Part shown: piece after piece, positions 1-8,323 of the stretch | How positions within the stretch are numbered: the first letter of the stretch is position 1 | Layout: each line of letters starts with the position of its first letter | Program-made: the position numbers and the translations under genes | The notes under the pieces: generated by a model | The model's database searches: none | Told to the model about the DNA's origin: nothing | The model's input: only the letters and a program-made list of their open reading frames with translations | Assembly: GCF_900111375.1 (NCBI RefSeq) | Contig: NZ_FOHB01000001.1 | Location: 372,001-436,000, forward strand | Reading direction: 5' to 3' | Origin: Pedococcus cremeus | Lineage (GTDB): Bacteria; Actinomycetota; Actinomycetes; Actinomycetales; Dermatophilaceae | Length of the DNA: 64,000 nucleotides

Positions 1-357
1 CATGAACGCGCCATAGACGGCCTGGTTGGCGCTGGCGCCCGAGTGCGGCTGCACGTTGGCGTGGTCGGCGTCGAAGAGGGCCTTGCACCTGTCGATCGCG
101 ATCTGCTCGGCCTTGTCGACCTCCGAGCACCCGCCGTAGTAGCGCCGTCCCGGGTAGCCCTCGGCGTACTTGTTCGACAGCGTCGAGCCGAGCGCGGTGA
201 GCACGGCCGGGCTGGAGAGGTTCTCGCTGGCGATGAGCTGCAGGCCACTGCGGATGCGGTCGAGCTCCGAGAGCAGGACCCCGGCGATGTCGGGGTCGAA
301 GGACTGCAGGGCCCCGAAGTCGGAGCCGTAGAAGGTGTCGTCGCTCGGTGGGGTCAT
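1..357 (-). CDS. glyA: Serine hydroxymethyltransferase, N-terminal part (cut by window edge)
   Basis: This is the first 119 codons of a PLP-dependent serine hydroxymethyltransferase, which converts serine and tetrahydrofolate to glycine and 5,10-methylene-THF in the cytosol. The visible part has the family's N-terminal landmarks: LIASEN near residue 41, the [14 protein letters not shown] stretch that shapes the folate/PLP pocket, and the [15 protein letters not shown] segment. The PLP lysine would lie beyond the window. The start ATG overlaps the stop of the upstream threonylcarbamoyl-AMP synthase gene (ATGA), so the two are translationally coupled. The reading frame stays open to base 1. The assignment is secure; only the missing C-terminal part is unseen. 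Confidence 0.96.
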   Translation of the reverse strand, partial: MTPPSDDTFYGSDFGALQSFDPDIAGVLLSELDRIRSGLQLIASENLSSPAVLTALGSTLSNKYAEGYPGRRYYGGCSEVDKAEQIAIDRCKALFDADHANVQPHSGASANQAVYGAFM

Positions 358-1238
358 GACTGCTGCTCTCCTGCCGGTCGGGTCGAGTCCGCAGGCAACT
401 GTATGCCGTCGGGCTGGGTGCCCCCGGTGGTGTCCACGTGGGCTGTCGCCGCCGGCTCGGCCGGGCTGGTGACGGGCTGGTCCTCGCCGGTCGTGTGGGT
501 GGGCGCGGCCGGCTCGTCCTCGCCCGTGGTGTAGGTGGGCGCAGCCGGCTCGTCCTCGCCCGTGGTGTAGGTCGGGTAGGGCGGCTCGTCGGCCTCAGGC
601 GGGAAGTGTGTGGCGAGCACCTCGTCGAGCTGCTCCTCGCTGAGCGCGCCGACCCGCAGCACCTCGGGCCGCTCGCCGGTGCAGTCGACGATGGTCGAGG
701 GGATGTTGGCCGCACGCTGCCCACCGTCGAGGTAGACCTTCACCGCGGCGCCGAGCTGGGCGGCCGCGTCGGTGACCGTGGTGGCAGCCGGCTGGCCGGT
801 GAGGTTGGCGCTGGTCACGGCCATCGGGCCCACCTCGGCCAGCACCTCGAGGGCGATGTCGTCCTGCGGCATCCGCAGGGCCACTGTGCCGTTGGTCTCG
901 CCGAGGTCCCACATGAGCGAGCTCTGCGCCTTGAACACCAGGGTGAGCGGGCCAGGCCAGAACGCCTTGATCAGGTCGCGCGCCCACGCGGGCACGTCGG
1001 TGGCGAGGCCGTCGACCGTGCGGATGTTGGGCACCAGCACCGGCGGGGGCATGTCGCGCCCGCGGCCCTTGGCGGCCAGGACGGCCGCGACGGCGTCCTG
1101 GTTGAACGCGTCGGCGCCGATGCCGTAGACGGTGTCGGTGGGGATGACGACGACCTCGCCGCCCCGCACCGCCTCGACCGCCTTGGCCACGCCCTCGGCG
1201 CGGCCGGACTCGGAGGTGCAGTCGTAGACCGGACTCAT
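354..1238 (-). CDS. L-threonylcarbamoyladenylate synthase (Sua5/YrdC/YwlC family)
   Basis: A 294-residue protein that makes threonylcarbamoyl-AMP from threonine, bicarbonate and ATP for the t6A37 modification of ANN-decoding tRNAs. Family motifs are clear: [13 protein letters not shown] near residue 33, [13 protein letters not shown] (a variant of KxR...P), [27 protein letters not shown] and STIVDCTG. The YrdC domain fills about residues 15-210. The rest is a Pro/Glu/Thr-rich tail holding three near-identical 12-residue units ([12 protein letters not shown]-like) encoded by 36-bp DNA repeats; it does not look like the Sua5 C-terminal domain. The gene follows the prfA-prmC unit in many actinobacteria; here a dehydrogenase module separates them. 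Its stop overlaps the glyA start. Confidence 0.95.
   Translation of the reverse strand: MSPVYDCTSESGRAEGVAKAVEAVRGGEVVVIPTDTVYGIGADAFNQDAVAAVLAAKGRGRDMPPPVLVPNIRTVDGLATDVPAWARDLIKAFWPGPLTLVFKAQSSLMWDLGETNGTVALRMPQDDIALEVLAEVGPMAVTSANLTGQPAATTVTDAAAQLGAAVKVYLDGGQRAANIPSTIVDCTGERPEVLRVGALSEEQLDEVLATHFPPEADEPPYPTYTTGEDEPAAPTYTTGEDEPAAPTHTTGEDQPVTSPAEPAATAHVDTTGGTQPDGIQLPADSTRPAGEQQS
472..579 (-). repeat. Three 36-bp tandem repeats inside the sua5-like gene
   Basis: Three consecutive 36-bp units encode P-T-Y/H-T-T-G-E-D-E/Q-P-x-x in the C-terminal tail of the threonylcarbamoyl-AMP synthase. The two units nearest the catalytic domain are identical at protein level and the last has drifted ([10 protein letters not shown]). 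The boundaries are approximate because the phase of the unit is arbitrary. The repeat lies outside the catalytic domain and is probably a disordered tail prone to copy-number change. Confidence 0.8.
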
Positions 1239-1280
1239 GCGGCCCAGCCTATTCCGGCCCCCTCAGCGTCCGAGGTCGGG

Positions 1281-1955
1281 TCAGCGGACGATCTTGAAGT
1301 TGAAGGAGCTGGTGCCGAGCGCCTGCATCAGCCGCAGCCACACCGGCATCATCATCTCGGCGCCGCGGGCGGTGCTGATGTCGCCGAGGTCGATGACGTC
1401 GGTGTGCCCGAAGTCCTCCAGCAGCCCTCGCACCGTGGCTTTCGCCGCGGCGTCGTCACCCGACATGAAGACGGTGCTCTCCTCCCCGAGCACCTGGGGG
1501 TTGACCATGAGGTGGGCGGTCAGCGTGTTCAGCGTCTTGACCACCCTGGCCCGTGGGTGCGCGCGCTGGATCTGCTCGCCGAGCGAGTCGGTGTCCTTGA
1601 CGAACATGGTGGGCGGGAAGCCCTGCGAGAAGTCGAGGGCGTTGGAGACGTCGACGAGCACCTTGCCGGCGAGGTTGTCGTCGCCCGCCAGGCGCAGCAC
1701 GTCGAGGGAGACGCTGCCGCTGGTGGCGTTGACGACCACCTCGCCGAACGCCGCGGCCCGGGCGAAGGGCTCGAGCCCCACCTCCGGGTGCTCGGCCGCC
1801 CAGGCCGCGAAGGGCGGGTCCTCGGGGCCGTGGCCGCCGCGGGCCATGGTCTCCTCCGGGTCTCGGGTGCCGATGCGCACCTCGTGATCCCGTCGCGCGA
1901 AGGCGGCGGCCAGGTGCTTGCCGACCATCCCGGTGCCCAGCACTGCGATCCTCAT
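1281..1955 (-). CDS. NADPH/F420-type dinucleotide-binding reductase, copy 2
   Basis: A 224-residue Rossmann protein of the F420-dependent NADP reductase (NpdG/FNO-like) group. It begins MRIAVLGTGMVGKHL, the GxGxxG nucleotide-binding loop, followed by GTRDPEE at the end of the second strand, as in NADP-specific members. I chose the ATG at 1955 over the longer frame because the GxGxxG loop then sits at the N-terminus exactly as in the paralogue at 2884-3561. The substrate is unknown; proteins of this group either shuttle hydride between F420 and NADP or are uncharacterised reductases. It is the last gene of a three-gene unit with an SDR in the middle, 29 bp downstream of it. The two copies align end to end and share their C-terminal FNFK-VR ending, so they are duplicates. 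Confidence 0.82.
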   Translation of the reverse strand: MRIAVLGTGMVGKHLAAAFARRDHEVRIGTRDPEETMARGGHGPEDPPFAAWAAEHPEVGLEPFARAAAFGEVVVNATSGSVSLDVLRLAGDDNLAGKVLVDVSNALDFSQGFPPTMFVKDTDSLGEQIQRAHPRARVVKTLNTLTAHLMVNPQVLGEESTVFMSGDDAAAKATVRGLLEDFGHTDVIDLGDISTARGAEMMMPVWLRLMQALGTSSFNFKIVR

Positions 1956-1984
1956 GGCCCCCATGCTGGCATCCCGCTGCTCGG

Positions 1985-2881
1985 TCAGGTGCCGGTCTCG
2001 CCCGAGGACCCGGCCCCAGCCGCGTCGGCGAGGCCCACGAGCTGCGCGGAGAGGTCCCACAGGCGTGCGGCGGCCGCGGCGTCGTAGGACGCCCGCGACG
2101 ACCGCGTGGGCTTGCGGTCGACGAAGTACTGGCCCGACACACCCTCCACCGCGGGCGAGGACGCGAGGTAGACGGAGGTCTCGGCACCCTTCTCCGGGCT
2201 CCTCATGAACGGTCGCGCCAACGGCAACCCGAGGCCCATCAACCGGCCCGAGTCCTCGCGGGCGAAGGCGGTCCGCACGACGCCGGGGTGGAGCACGGTC
2301 GCGGTGACGCCGGTGCCCTCGAGCCGCCGAGCCAGCTCGTAGGTGAAGAGCACGTTGGCGAGCTTGGACTGGTTGTAGGCCCGCTGGCCGCGGTAGTCCC
2401 GCTGCCCCTGGAGGTCGTCGAAGTCGATGCGGCCCATGGCCTGCGCCCCCGACGACACCGTGACGACCCGGGCCGGAGCGGTCTCGCGCAGCCGGTCGAG
2501 CAGCAGGTTGGTCAGGAGGAACGGCGCGAGGTGGTTGACCGCGAAGGTGCGCTCCAGCCCGTCCTCCGTGGTGTGCCGGTGGGCCCAGTAGCCGCCCACG
2601 TTGTTCACGAGGACGTCCAGACGGGGGTATGCCGCGAGCACCTCGTCGGCGAGCCGGCGCACCTCCCGCTGCGCCGAGACGTCGGCCACGAAGACGTCAG
2701 CCTGGCCGCCGTCCGCGCGGATGTGCCCGGCGGCCGCCTCGGCTCGGCCGCGGTCGCGGCCGACGACGCCCACTCGCGCCCCGAGGGCGGCGAGACCGGT
2801 GGCGGTGGCGCCACCGATCCCGCCGGTCCCGCCGGTGACGAGCACGGTCCGGCCCGCCATCGGCTGGGCAGCGGTGGTCAT
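1985..2881 (-). CDS. Short-chain dehydrogenase/reductase (SDR family)
   Basis: A 298-residue classical or slightly extended SDR, an NAD(P)-dependent oxidoreductase of unknown substrate. The cofactor loop TGGTGGIG lies at residues 16-23, NNVGG follows strand 4, the catalytic serine is in VTVSSGA, and YNQSK supplies the catalytic Tyr/Lys pair. The layout resembles retinol dehydrogenase/WW-domain-oxidoreductase-like SDRs that act on lipophilic carbonyls or alcohols. It sits 2 bp after one F420/NADP-type reductase gene and 29 bp before its paralogue, and is presumably controlled by the divergent TetR regulator whose operators precede the operon. One reading is that the module detoxifies a carbonyl compound or handles a hydride carrier, but the sequence does not show which. 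Confidence 0.9.
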   Translation of the reverse strand: MTTAAQPMAGRTVLVTGGTGGIGGATATGLAALGARVGVVGRDRGRAEAAAGHIRADGGQADVFVADVSAQREVRRLADEVLAAYPRLDVLVNNVGGYWAHRHTTEDGLERTFAVNHLAPFLLTNLLLDRLRETAPARVVTVSSGAQAMGRIDFDDLQGQRDYRGQRAYNQSKLANVLFTYELARRLEGTGVTATVLHPGVVRTAFAREDSGRLMGLGLPLARPFMRSPEKGAETSVYLASSPAVEGVSGQYFVDRKPTRSSRASYDAAAAARLWDLSAQLVGLADAAGAGSSGETGT

Positions 2882-2883
2882 GG

Positions 2884-3561
2884 TCAGCGCACGACCTTGA
2901 AGTTGAACGCCGGCGTGCCCAGGGCGCCCATGAGCCGCAGCCAGACCGGGAGCAGCATCTCCGTGCCGCGCGCGGTGCTGATGTCGCCGAGGTCGATGAC
3001 GTCGGTGTGGCCGAAGCTCTCCAGCAGCTCGGTGACCGTGGCCTTGGCGGCCGCGTCGTCGCCCGAGACGAAGACCGACGACTCCTGGCCGAGGTCCTTG
3101 GGGTGGATCATCAGTGAGGCGTTGAGGGTGTTGAGGGTCTTGACGACCCGCGCCTGCGGGAAGGCCCGCTGCACCTGCTCACCCAGCGAGTCCGTGTCCT
3201 TCACGAACAGGGTGGGAGGGAAGCCGGCCGAGAAGTCGAGCGGGTTGGAGATGTCGAGGACGACCTTGCCGGCGAGGTTGTCGGCGCCGGCCTGCTCGAG
3301 GGCCGGGATGGCGCCGGAACCGCTCGTCGCGTTGACGACCAGCTCCGCGCCGGCTGCGGCGTCGGCGAAGGTCACCAGGCCGACGCCCTGGTGGTCCTGG
3401 AGCCAGGCCGAGAAGGGCGGGTTGCCCATCCCGTCGGGCTCGGTGCGGGCGAGGGTGGCCTGCGGGTCGCGGGTGCCGACGACGACGTCGTGGCCCAGCT
3501 CGTCGAGGCGGCCGGCGAGCGCCTGGCCGACCATGCCGGTGCCGAGGACTGCGATCTTCAT
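2884..3561 (-). CDS. NADPH/F420-type dinucleotide-binding reductase, copy 1
   Basis: A 225-residue Rossmann protein starting MKIAVLGTGMVGQALA, with the dinucleotide loop at residues 5-12 and GTRDPQA after strand 2. Later conserved blocks (VVNATSGSG, DISNPLDFS, VKDTDSLGEQ, ARVVKTLNTLNASLM, DVIDLGDISTARG) match its paralogue at 1281-1955 almost block for block. It belongs to the F420H2:NADP reductase-like family; whether this copy uses F420 or only NADP cannot be read from sequence. It is the first gene of the operon and faces a TetR regulator across a 123-bp gap that holds two operator-like palindromes. Confidence 0.85.
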   Translation of the reverse strand: MKIAVLGTGMVGQALAGRLDELGHDVVVGTRDPQATLARTEPDGMGNPPFSAWLQDHQGVGLVTFADAAAGAELVVNATSGSGAIPALEQAGADNLAGKVVLDISNPLDFSAGFPPTLFVKDTDSLGEQVQRAFPQARVVKTLNTLNASLMIHPKDLGQESSVFVSGDDAAAKATVTELLESFGHTDVIDLGDISTARGTEMLLPVWLRLMGALGTPAFNFKVVR

Positions 3562-3611
3562 GAGGACTCCTGGGTCGAGCGTAGAGATGAGGGAGCGGAA
3601 AGCACGAGTGG

Positions 3612-3663
3612 TAGACAGGTCTGTCTATCCCGATGCCGCGAACCTAACAGACAGATCTGTCTA
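3612..3663. promoter_or_regulatory. Two TetR-type operator palindromes in a divergent promoter
   Basis: Two copies of a 16-bp near-palindrome lie between the divergent reductase operon and the tetR gene: TAGACAGGTCTGTCTA at 3612-3627 and CAGACAGATCTGTCTA at 3648-3663. In the second, the inner 14 bases (AGACAGATCTGTCT) form a perfect palindrome. The two centres are 36 bp apart, so bound dimers would sit on roughly the same helical face region. The right-hand site ends 21 bp before the tetR start codon. This is the standard layout for a TetR repressor controlling itself and a divergent operon. Confidence 0.85.
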
Positions 3664-3684
3664 CCTGCAAGGTATGCTGGGCGC

Positions 3685-4263
3685 GTGACGACGACAGCCC
3701 GGCCGAGCGCAGCCCGTGAGCGCATCCTCGAGACGGCGTTCGCGCTCTTCTACGCCCGCGGCATACGGGCGGTGGGGGTCGACCTGATCATCGCCGAGTC
3801 CGGCGTCGCGAAGGCGACGTTCTACAAGCACTTCCCCGCCAAGGACGACCTCGTGGTGGCCTACCTCGACAAGGTCGACGGCGTGTGGACCGGACAGCTC
3901 GAGGCGGCGGCCGAGGCGGCCGGACCGGACCCGGCCGACCAGCTCGTCGGCCTCTTCGACGCCCTCGGCACCGCCTGCCGCCGCGAGGGCTACCGGGGCT
4001 GCGCGTTCATCAACGCCGCAGCCGAGTCGCAGCCCGGCACCGCGGTGCACGACCGCACCGTGGCGCACAAGACGGCGGTGCTCGACTGGGTGCGCACGCT
4101 GGCCGAGCGGGCCGGTGCGCGCGACCCCGAGTCGCTCGCCCGCTCGCTCACCCTGCTGCTCGACGGCGGGCTCGCGAGCGGTTCCCTCGACGCGAGCCCC
4201 GACGCACCGAAGGCCGCGAAGGCCTCGGCGCAGGCCCTCGTCGAAGCCGCCACCGCCGCCTGA
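3685..4263 (+). CDS. TetR family transcriptional regulator
   Basis: A 192-residue repressor. The N-terminal helix-turn-helix spans about residues 10-55 (RERILETAFALFYARGIRAVG ... AKATFYKHFPAKDDLV), the typical TetR pattern ending in the YxxF/KxxL helix; the rest is a ligand-binding helical domain containing GCAFINAAAE. I chose the GTG at 3685 because the helix-turn-helix starts ten residues later and an upstream ATG at 3674 is in another frame that stops at once. It probably represses the divergent reductase-SDR-reductase operon and itself through the palindromes at 3612-3663. The inducing ligand is unknown. Confidence 0.92.
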   Translation: MTTTARPSAARERILETAFALFYARGIRAVGVDLIIAESGVAKATFYKHFPAKDDLVVAYLDKVDGVWTGQLEAAAEAAGPDPADQLVGLFDALGTACRREGYRGCAFINAAAESQPGTAVHDRTVAHKTAVLDWVRTLAERAGARDPESLARSLTLLLDGGLASGSLDASPDAPKAAKASAQALVEAATAA

Positions 4264-4279
4264 CGAACGGAAGCCGGGG

Positions 4280-5128
4280 TCAGGCGCGGACGGCGACCGT
4301 CGCCCGCGGCCGGGCCGTGAGGTCCTCGTGGTCCTCGATGTCGCGCCAGGCGCCGGCGCGGGCCAGCGCCGCGGGCAGTGACTCGCCCTGGGTGTCGGCG
4401 TGCTCCATGACCAGCACCCCACCGGGCTTCAGCAGCGAGGCAGCACGGGCCGCGACGGCCAGCGGGATGGCCAGGCCGTCGTCGCTGCCGCCGTAGAGCG
4501 CAAGTTCTGGGTCGTGGTCGCGCACCTCGGGGTCGATGGGCACCATCCCGAGAGGGATGTACGGCGGGTTGGAGACCACGACGTCCACCGTGCCGTCGAG
4601 CTCCGGGAACGCCGTGGTCGCGTCGCCGTGCACGAGGGTGATGTCGAGCCCGGTGGCTTCCGTGTTCTGCGCCGCCCAGGCGTGCGCGTCCTCCCCCAGC
4701 TCCACGGCATACACGTGCGCCGCCGGCACCTCGTCCTTGACGGCGAGCGCGATGGCCCCGGAACCGGTACACAGGTCGACCACCACCGGCGCCTCGCCCG
4801 CGGCGCGGGCCGCGTCGATGGCGAGGCCGGCGACGAGCTCGGTCTCGGGCCGCGGCACGAAGACGCCCGGCCCCACGCGCAGCTCGAGACGACGGAAGCC
4901 CGCGCGGCCGGTGAGGTGCTGCAGGGGCACCCGGGCCGCGCGCTCCTCCACCAGCGAGTCGTATGCCGCGGGCGCCGTTGCGCCGAGCACCATCGCCTTG
5001 CGGACCTCCGCGGCGGAGGTGCCCATCGCGTGGGCGGCGAGGAGCACCGCGTCGGTCTCGGCCGAGGGGACGCCGGCCTCGGCGAGCCGCCGCGTCGCAG
5101 CCCGGACGGCCGCGCGGAGGTCGGTCAC
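4280..5128 (-). CDS. prmC: Peptide chain release factor N5-glutamine methyltransferase
   Basis: A 282-residue SAM-dependent methyltransferase that methylates the glutamine of the GGQ motif in release factors, raising termination efficiency. The N-terminal helical substrate-binding domain (about 1-80, with [12 protein letters not shown]) is followed by FVPRPETE, the SAM motif [15 protein letters not shown] and the catalytic VVSNPPYIP, the NPPY signature of amide N-methyltransferases. Its start overlaps the stop of prfA (ATGA), so enzyme and substrate genes are coupled, as is common. It converges with tetR, leaving a 16-bp gap. Confidence 0.96.
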   Translation of the reverse strand: MTDLRAAVRAATRRLAEAGVPSAETDAVLLAAHAMGTSAAEVRKAMVLGATAPAAYDSLVEERAARVPLQHLTGRAGFRRLELRVGPGVFVPRPETELVAGLAIDAARAAGEAPVVVDLCTGSGAIALAVKDEVPAAHVYAVELGEDAHAWAAQNTEATGLDITLVHGDATTAFPELDGTVDVVVSNPPYIPLGMVPIDPEVRDHDPELALYGGSDDGLAIPLAVAARAASLLKPGGVLVMEHADTQGESLPAALARAGAWRDIEDHEDLTARPRATVAVRA

Positions 5129-6204
5129 GAGCCCTCGGCGACGGCGGCCATGCGCGCCTGCTCGTCGGCGTCGACGGCCGACTGCACGACCGGGTCGAGG
5201 TCACCGTCGAGCACGACGTCGAGGTTGTAGGACTTGTAGCCGGTGCGGTGGTCGCTGATCCGGTTCTCGGGGAAGTTGTAGGTGCGGATCCGCTCGGAGC
5301 GGTCGACGGTGCGCACCTGCGAGCGCCGGGCCGCGTTGGTCTCGGCGTCGGCCGCCTCCTTGGCGATCGCGTGGAGGCGGGCACGCAGCACCCGCAGCGC
5401 CGACTCCTTGTTCTGGAGCTGGCTCTTCTCGTTCTGGCAGGAGACGACGGTGCCGGTCGGCAGGTGCGTGATGCGCACGGCCGAGTCGGTGGTGTTGACG
5501 CTCTGCCCACCCGGGCCCGAGGAGCGGTAGACGTCGATCTTGAGGTCGTTGGGGTCGATGGTCACCTCGACCTCCTCCGCCTCGGGCATGACCAGCACGC
5601 CGGCGGCCGAGGTGTGGATGCGGCCCTGGCTCTCGGTGACGGGCACGCGCTGCACGCGGTGCACCCCGCCCTCGTACTTCAGCCTCGCCCAGGGGGCGTC
5701 ACCCGGCTCGGGTGTGCCCTTGGCCTTGATGGCGACCTGCACGTCCTTGTAGCCACCGAGGTCGGACTCGGTGGCGTCGATGAGCTCGGTCTTCCAGCCG
5801 CGGCGCTCCGCGTAGCGCAGGTACATCCGCAGCAGGTCGCCTGCGAACAGGGCCGACTCGTCGCCGCCCTCGCCGGCCTTGACCTCGAGGATGATGTCGC
5901 GGTCGTCGTCGGGGTCGCGGGGCACGAGCAGCCGGCGCAGCTTCTCCTCCGCCGCGGCCAGGGTCTGCTCCATCGCGGGGACCTCCTCGGCGAACGAGGC
6001 GTCCTCCTTGCCCAGCTCCCGGGCGGCGGCCAGGTCGTCCTGGGCCGCGTGCCACGCGTGGTAGGCCGCGACGGTCGGCGCCAGCGCGGCATACCGCTTG
6101 TTCAGCTTCCGCACCTTGTCCTGGTCGCCGAACACCGCAGGGTCGGCGAGCTGCTTCTCGAGCTCGGCGTGCTCCTGCACCAGAGCGGCTGCGGACTCCA
6201 GCAT
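5125..6204 (-). CDS. prfA: Peptide chain release factor 1
   Basis: A 359-residue class I release factor recognising UAA and UAG. Visible landmarks are the coiled N-terminal domain, [21 protein letters not shown], the codon-recognition region around [15 protein letters not shown] (the PxT tripeptide of RF1 rather than the SPF of RF2), and GPGGQSVN, whose Gln is the PrmC target. The start ATG at 6204 gives the canonical beginning [16 protein letters not shown]; the longer frame would add about 51 unrelated residues and run through the terminator hairpin. Followed by prmC with a 4-bp overlap. Confidence 0.97.
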   Translation of the reverse strand: MLESAAALVQEHAELEKQLADPAVFGDQDKVRKLNKRYAALAPTVAAYHAWHAAQDDLAAARELGKEDASFAEEVPAMEQTLAAAEEKLRRLLVPRDPDDDRDIILEVKAGEGGDESALFAGDLLRMYLRYAERRGWKTELIDATESDLGGYKDVQVAIKAKGTPEPGDAPWARLKYEGGVHRVQRVPVTESQGRIHTSAAGVLVMPEAEEVEVTIDPNDLKIDVYRSSGPGGQSVNTTDSAVRITHLPTGTVVSCQNEKSQLQNKESALRVLRARLHAIAKEAADAETNAARRSQVRTVDRSERIRTYNFPENRISDHRTGYKSYNLDVVLDGDLDPVVQSAVDADEQARMAAVAEGS

Positions 6205-6258
6205 GGGTTCTTCCTCGGTTCTGCGTGGTGAGGCGGGAGGATCTGGCGGGAAACGCAA

Positions 6259-6295
6259 TGCGCCGGCCCTGACCGTGGTGGTCAGGACCGGCGCA
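6259..6295 (-). terminator. Hairpin terminator between rpmE and prfA
   Basis: An inverted repeat TGCGCCGG...CCTGACC / GGTCAGG...CCGGCGCA with a 5-base loop and one bulged base on each arm, lying directly after the rpmE stop in the direction of transcription. There is no T-tract, which is usual for high-GC actinobacterial terminators. It may separate rpmE from prfA-prmC or act as an attenuator. Confidence 0.65.
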
Positions 6296-6304
6296 GTGGC
6301 AAAG

Positions 6305-6520
6305 CTACTTGGCGGCCTTCTTGCCGTAGCGGGCCTCGAAGCGGGCCACGCGGCCACCGGTGTCGAGGATCTTCTGCTTGCCGGTGTAGAAGGGGTGGCA
6401 CTGCGAGCACACGTCGGCGTGGATCTTGCCGGACGTCGCGGTGCTGCGGGTGGTGAACGTGTTGCCGCAGGTGCAGGTGACCTCGGTCTCCACGTACTGC
6501 GGGTGGATGTCCTTCTTCAA
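6305..6520 (-). CDS. rpmE: Ribosomal protein bL31
   Basis: A 71-residue large-subunit protein of the zinc-binding (C+) type: Cys residues appear as CTCG near residue 16 and CSQC near residue 38, and the chain has the usual MKKDIHPQY start and [16 protein letters not shown] core. The start is TTG, supported by AAGGAG six bases upstream. The cysteine form is the zinc-replete paralogue; no cysteine-free copy is in the window. Placed after rho in the ancestral order, although a four-gene operon and a lipoprotein gene now intervene. Confidence 0.97.
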   Translation of the reverse strand: MKKDIHPQYVETEVTCTCGNTFTTRSTATSGKIHADVCSQCHPFYTGKQKILDTGGRVARFEARYGKKAAK

Positions 6521-6854
6521 CGTGTGCTCCTTGAGTCGATGCGGCCGGGTCGGCGGGAGTGGCGGTACGTTCCGCGGTCCCTGTACGCCGTGAACCGGTC
6601 AGCGGTCAAGTGTGCCAGATCAGGCACTGTGGACCTAAACGGCATCGACCCCCTCCGCATTCCCGGCGGCTCGGTGCTGGGTGGCCCGGCCCCTGGTGCG
6701 ACTCTGCCCGCCAGCCGTCACTTCGCCCACCGTGCGCGGCGGGCAGGGCGACGAACGGTGGGCAGGGTGGCACGGCAGCCCGTGGGTTGCGCTCTGGTCA
6801 CGGTCGGCCGGGTATGCCGCGTGGCCGGCCCCGCGGCCGTGGGAGCCTGAGCGC
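6521..6854. other. 334-bp gap between rpmE and the PQQ-repeat lipoprotein gene
   Basis: No convincing gene is seen. The gap should hold the divergent promoters of rpmE and the lipoprotein gene. It contains a loose inverted repeat (GCCCACCGT at 6725-6733 and ACGGTGGGC at 6755-6763) and one GTATGCCG 8-mer at about 6811 followed by CGTGGCC, the same string that forms half of the large palindrome at 39143. The open frame that runs back to 6681 has no signal-peptide character before 6855 and is treated as non-coding. Confidence 0.6.
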
Positions 6855-8231
6855 GTGTGGGGGGTTCGGTGGTGTGGGGTTCGCTGGGGTGTCGGCGTCG
6901 CGGTGGTGTCGGCGCTGCTGCTGTCGGGGTGCGTCGGGAACGAGTGCGACTTCGACCCCTGCCCACCCGGCAAGGGCTGGGTGAGCGCCGTCGACGCCAA
7001 GGGCACGGAACGGTGGCGGACGGAGGTGGCCGACCGCTCCGACACCGCCCCGCTCGTCACCGGCGACCACGTGGTCGTCACCGGGTGCAAGGGCGTGCAC
7101 GTGCTCGACGCCGCGACCGGCCGCGTGGTGCTCAGCACCAAGGAGCTCGAGGACGCCGTCGGGGTCGCGGGCGGCAAGGTCTGGGGCAGGGGGGCCGCCC
7201 ACCCGGGCCGCGATGTGCGCGGGGTGACGCTCGACAGGGGCCCGGGCGGGCAGATCATCGGGCAGGACAGCGGCGGCAACGGCGAGGCCGGTGACTTCGG
7301 CCGCACCGTCGCCGTCTCGGGCGACCGGCTCGTCGGCAGCCGCGGCGACATCCTGTCGGTCTACCCCGCCAGTGGCGGACCCGACCAGTGGATCCAGCTG
7401 CCGGTGCGGCCGACCACCCGGTTCGTGCCGGTGGGTGAGGACCGGGCCGTGACCGCCTCGCGCGACGGGTCGGTGCTCGGTGTCGACCTCGCCGGCCCGC
7501 GCTTGGTGTGGCGGCTGGTGACGCAGCAGGTGGCCACGTCGTTCGATGTCCACATCGAGGTGGCCGGAGACACCGTGGTCGCCTCCGCGTCCGGTCTCGC
7601 CGCCGCCGATGGCAGCGCCTCCCCGCCCGGCCAGAACCCCATCGGACGGGTGGATGAGGTGTTCGCCGCCCGCGCCGCGGACGGCCACCTGCTGTGGCGA
7701 CGGCCAGGGGCTTCCCTCAGCTCCATGGGTGACGGCGTCGCGGTGCTCTCCGCGGACCGCGGAACGCTGGTTGTCGTCGACCTGACGAACGGGCGGGAGC
7801 TGTGGTCACTGGCCAGCGGCAGCACGACCGCTGGCCGGTTGGGCCTCGCCACGGTCCTCGGCCCCCCGAGCACTCGCGTCGTCGCGGACGGGACGGTCGC
7901 GCTCAGCGGCTCCGACCTGCAGGGCAGCCAGGTGACGGTGGGAGTGGACGCCCGCACCGGCCGCGAGCGCTGGCGCCTCGAGGGACTGCGCCGACCGGTG
8001 GCCCTCGACGGGGTGTTCGGCGTCGACACGTGGGACCCCATGACCGCGAAGAGCTCAGCCAGCCACTTGGGCGTGCTGGACGCGCGGACCGGCCGCCAGA
8101 GGTGGCAGGTCGAGCTGCGCGCCGAGCACTTCGGCGCCGACGCCCCCGAGACCCACCTCGTGGCCGACCCGCGGCGGGCCCAGACGGTCGTGGCCGACCT
8201 GCCGTCGATGCCCCACGGCGGCTGCTACTAG
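6855..8231 (+). CDS. Lipoprotein with PQQ-like beta-propeller repeats
   Basis: A 458-residue putative lipoprotein. A short N-terminal signal runs into VVSALLLSGC, a good lipobox, so lipidation is expected at Cys26 and the protein should sit on the outer face of the membrane. After it come repeated Trp- and Asp-rich strands such as VSAVDAKGTERWRTEV, VHVLDAATGRVVLST, VGVDARTGRERWRLEG and LGVLDARTGRQRWQVE, the pattern of PQQ-enzyme-like propeller blades (BamB-like fold). No catalytic function is implied. GTG at 6855 is chosen because the signal peptide then has normal length and GGGAG lies upstream; further in-frame GTG codons just downstream are possible. It is transcribed alone, against the neighbouring genes. 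Confidence 0.8.
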   Translation: MWGVRWCGVRWGVGVAVVSALLLSGCVGNECDFDPCPPGKGWVSAVDAKGTERWRTEVADRSDTAPLVTGDHVVVTGCKGVHVLDAATGRVVLSTKELEDAVGVAGGKVWGRGAAHPGRDVRGVTLDRGPGGQIIGQDSGGNGEAGDFGRTVAVSGDRLVGSRGDILSVYPASGGPDQWIQLPVRPTTRFVPVGEDRAVTASRDGSVLGVDLAGPRLVWRLVTQQVATSFDVHIEVAGDTVVASASGLAAADGSASPPGQNPIGRVDEVFAARAADGHLLWRRPGASLSSMGDGVAVLSADRGTLVVVDLTNGRELWSLASGSTTAGRLGLATVLGPPSTRVVADGTVALSGSDLQGSQVTVGVDARTGRERWRLEGLRRPVALDGVFGVDTWDPMTAKSSASHLGVLDARTGRQRWQVELRAEHFGADAPETHLVADPRRAQTVVADLPSMPHGGCY

Positions 8232-8323
8232 GGCCCGCTGCGCCTGCGCGGAGTCACTGCGCGCAGCTGGCTCCTCGAGCGGGCACCTGAGACGTATGCC
8301 GTGGAGCGCCGGGGTGGGCCGAG

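Noticed and set aside
438-2087. 549-codon open frame on the plus strand
   Set aside because: It runs across two real minus-strand genes and shows no motif; it is a shadow.
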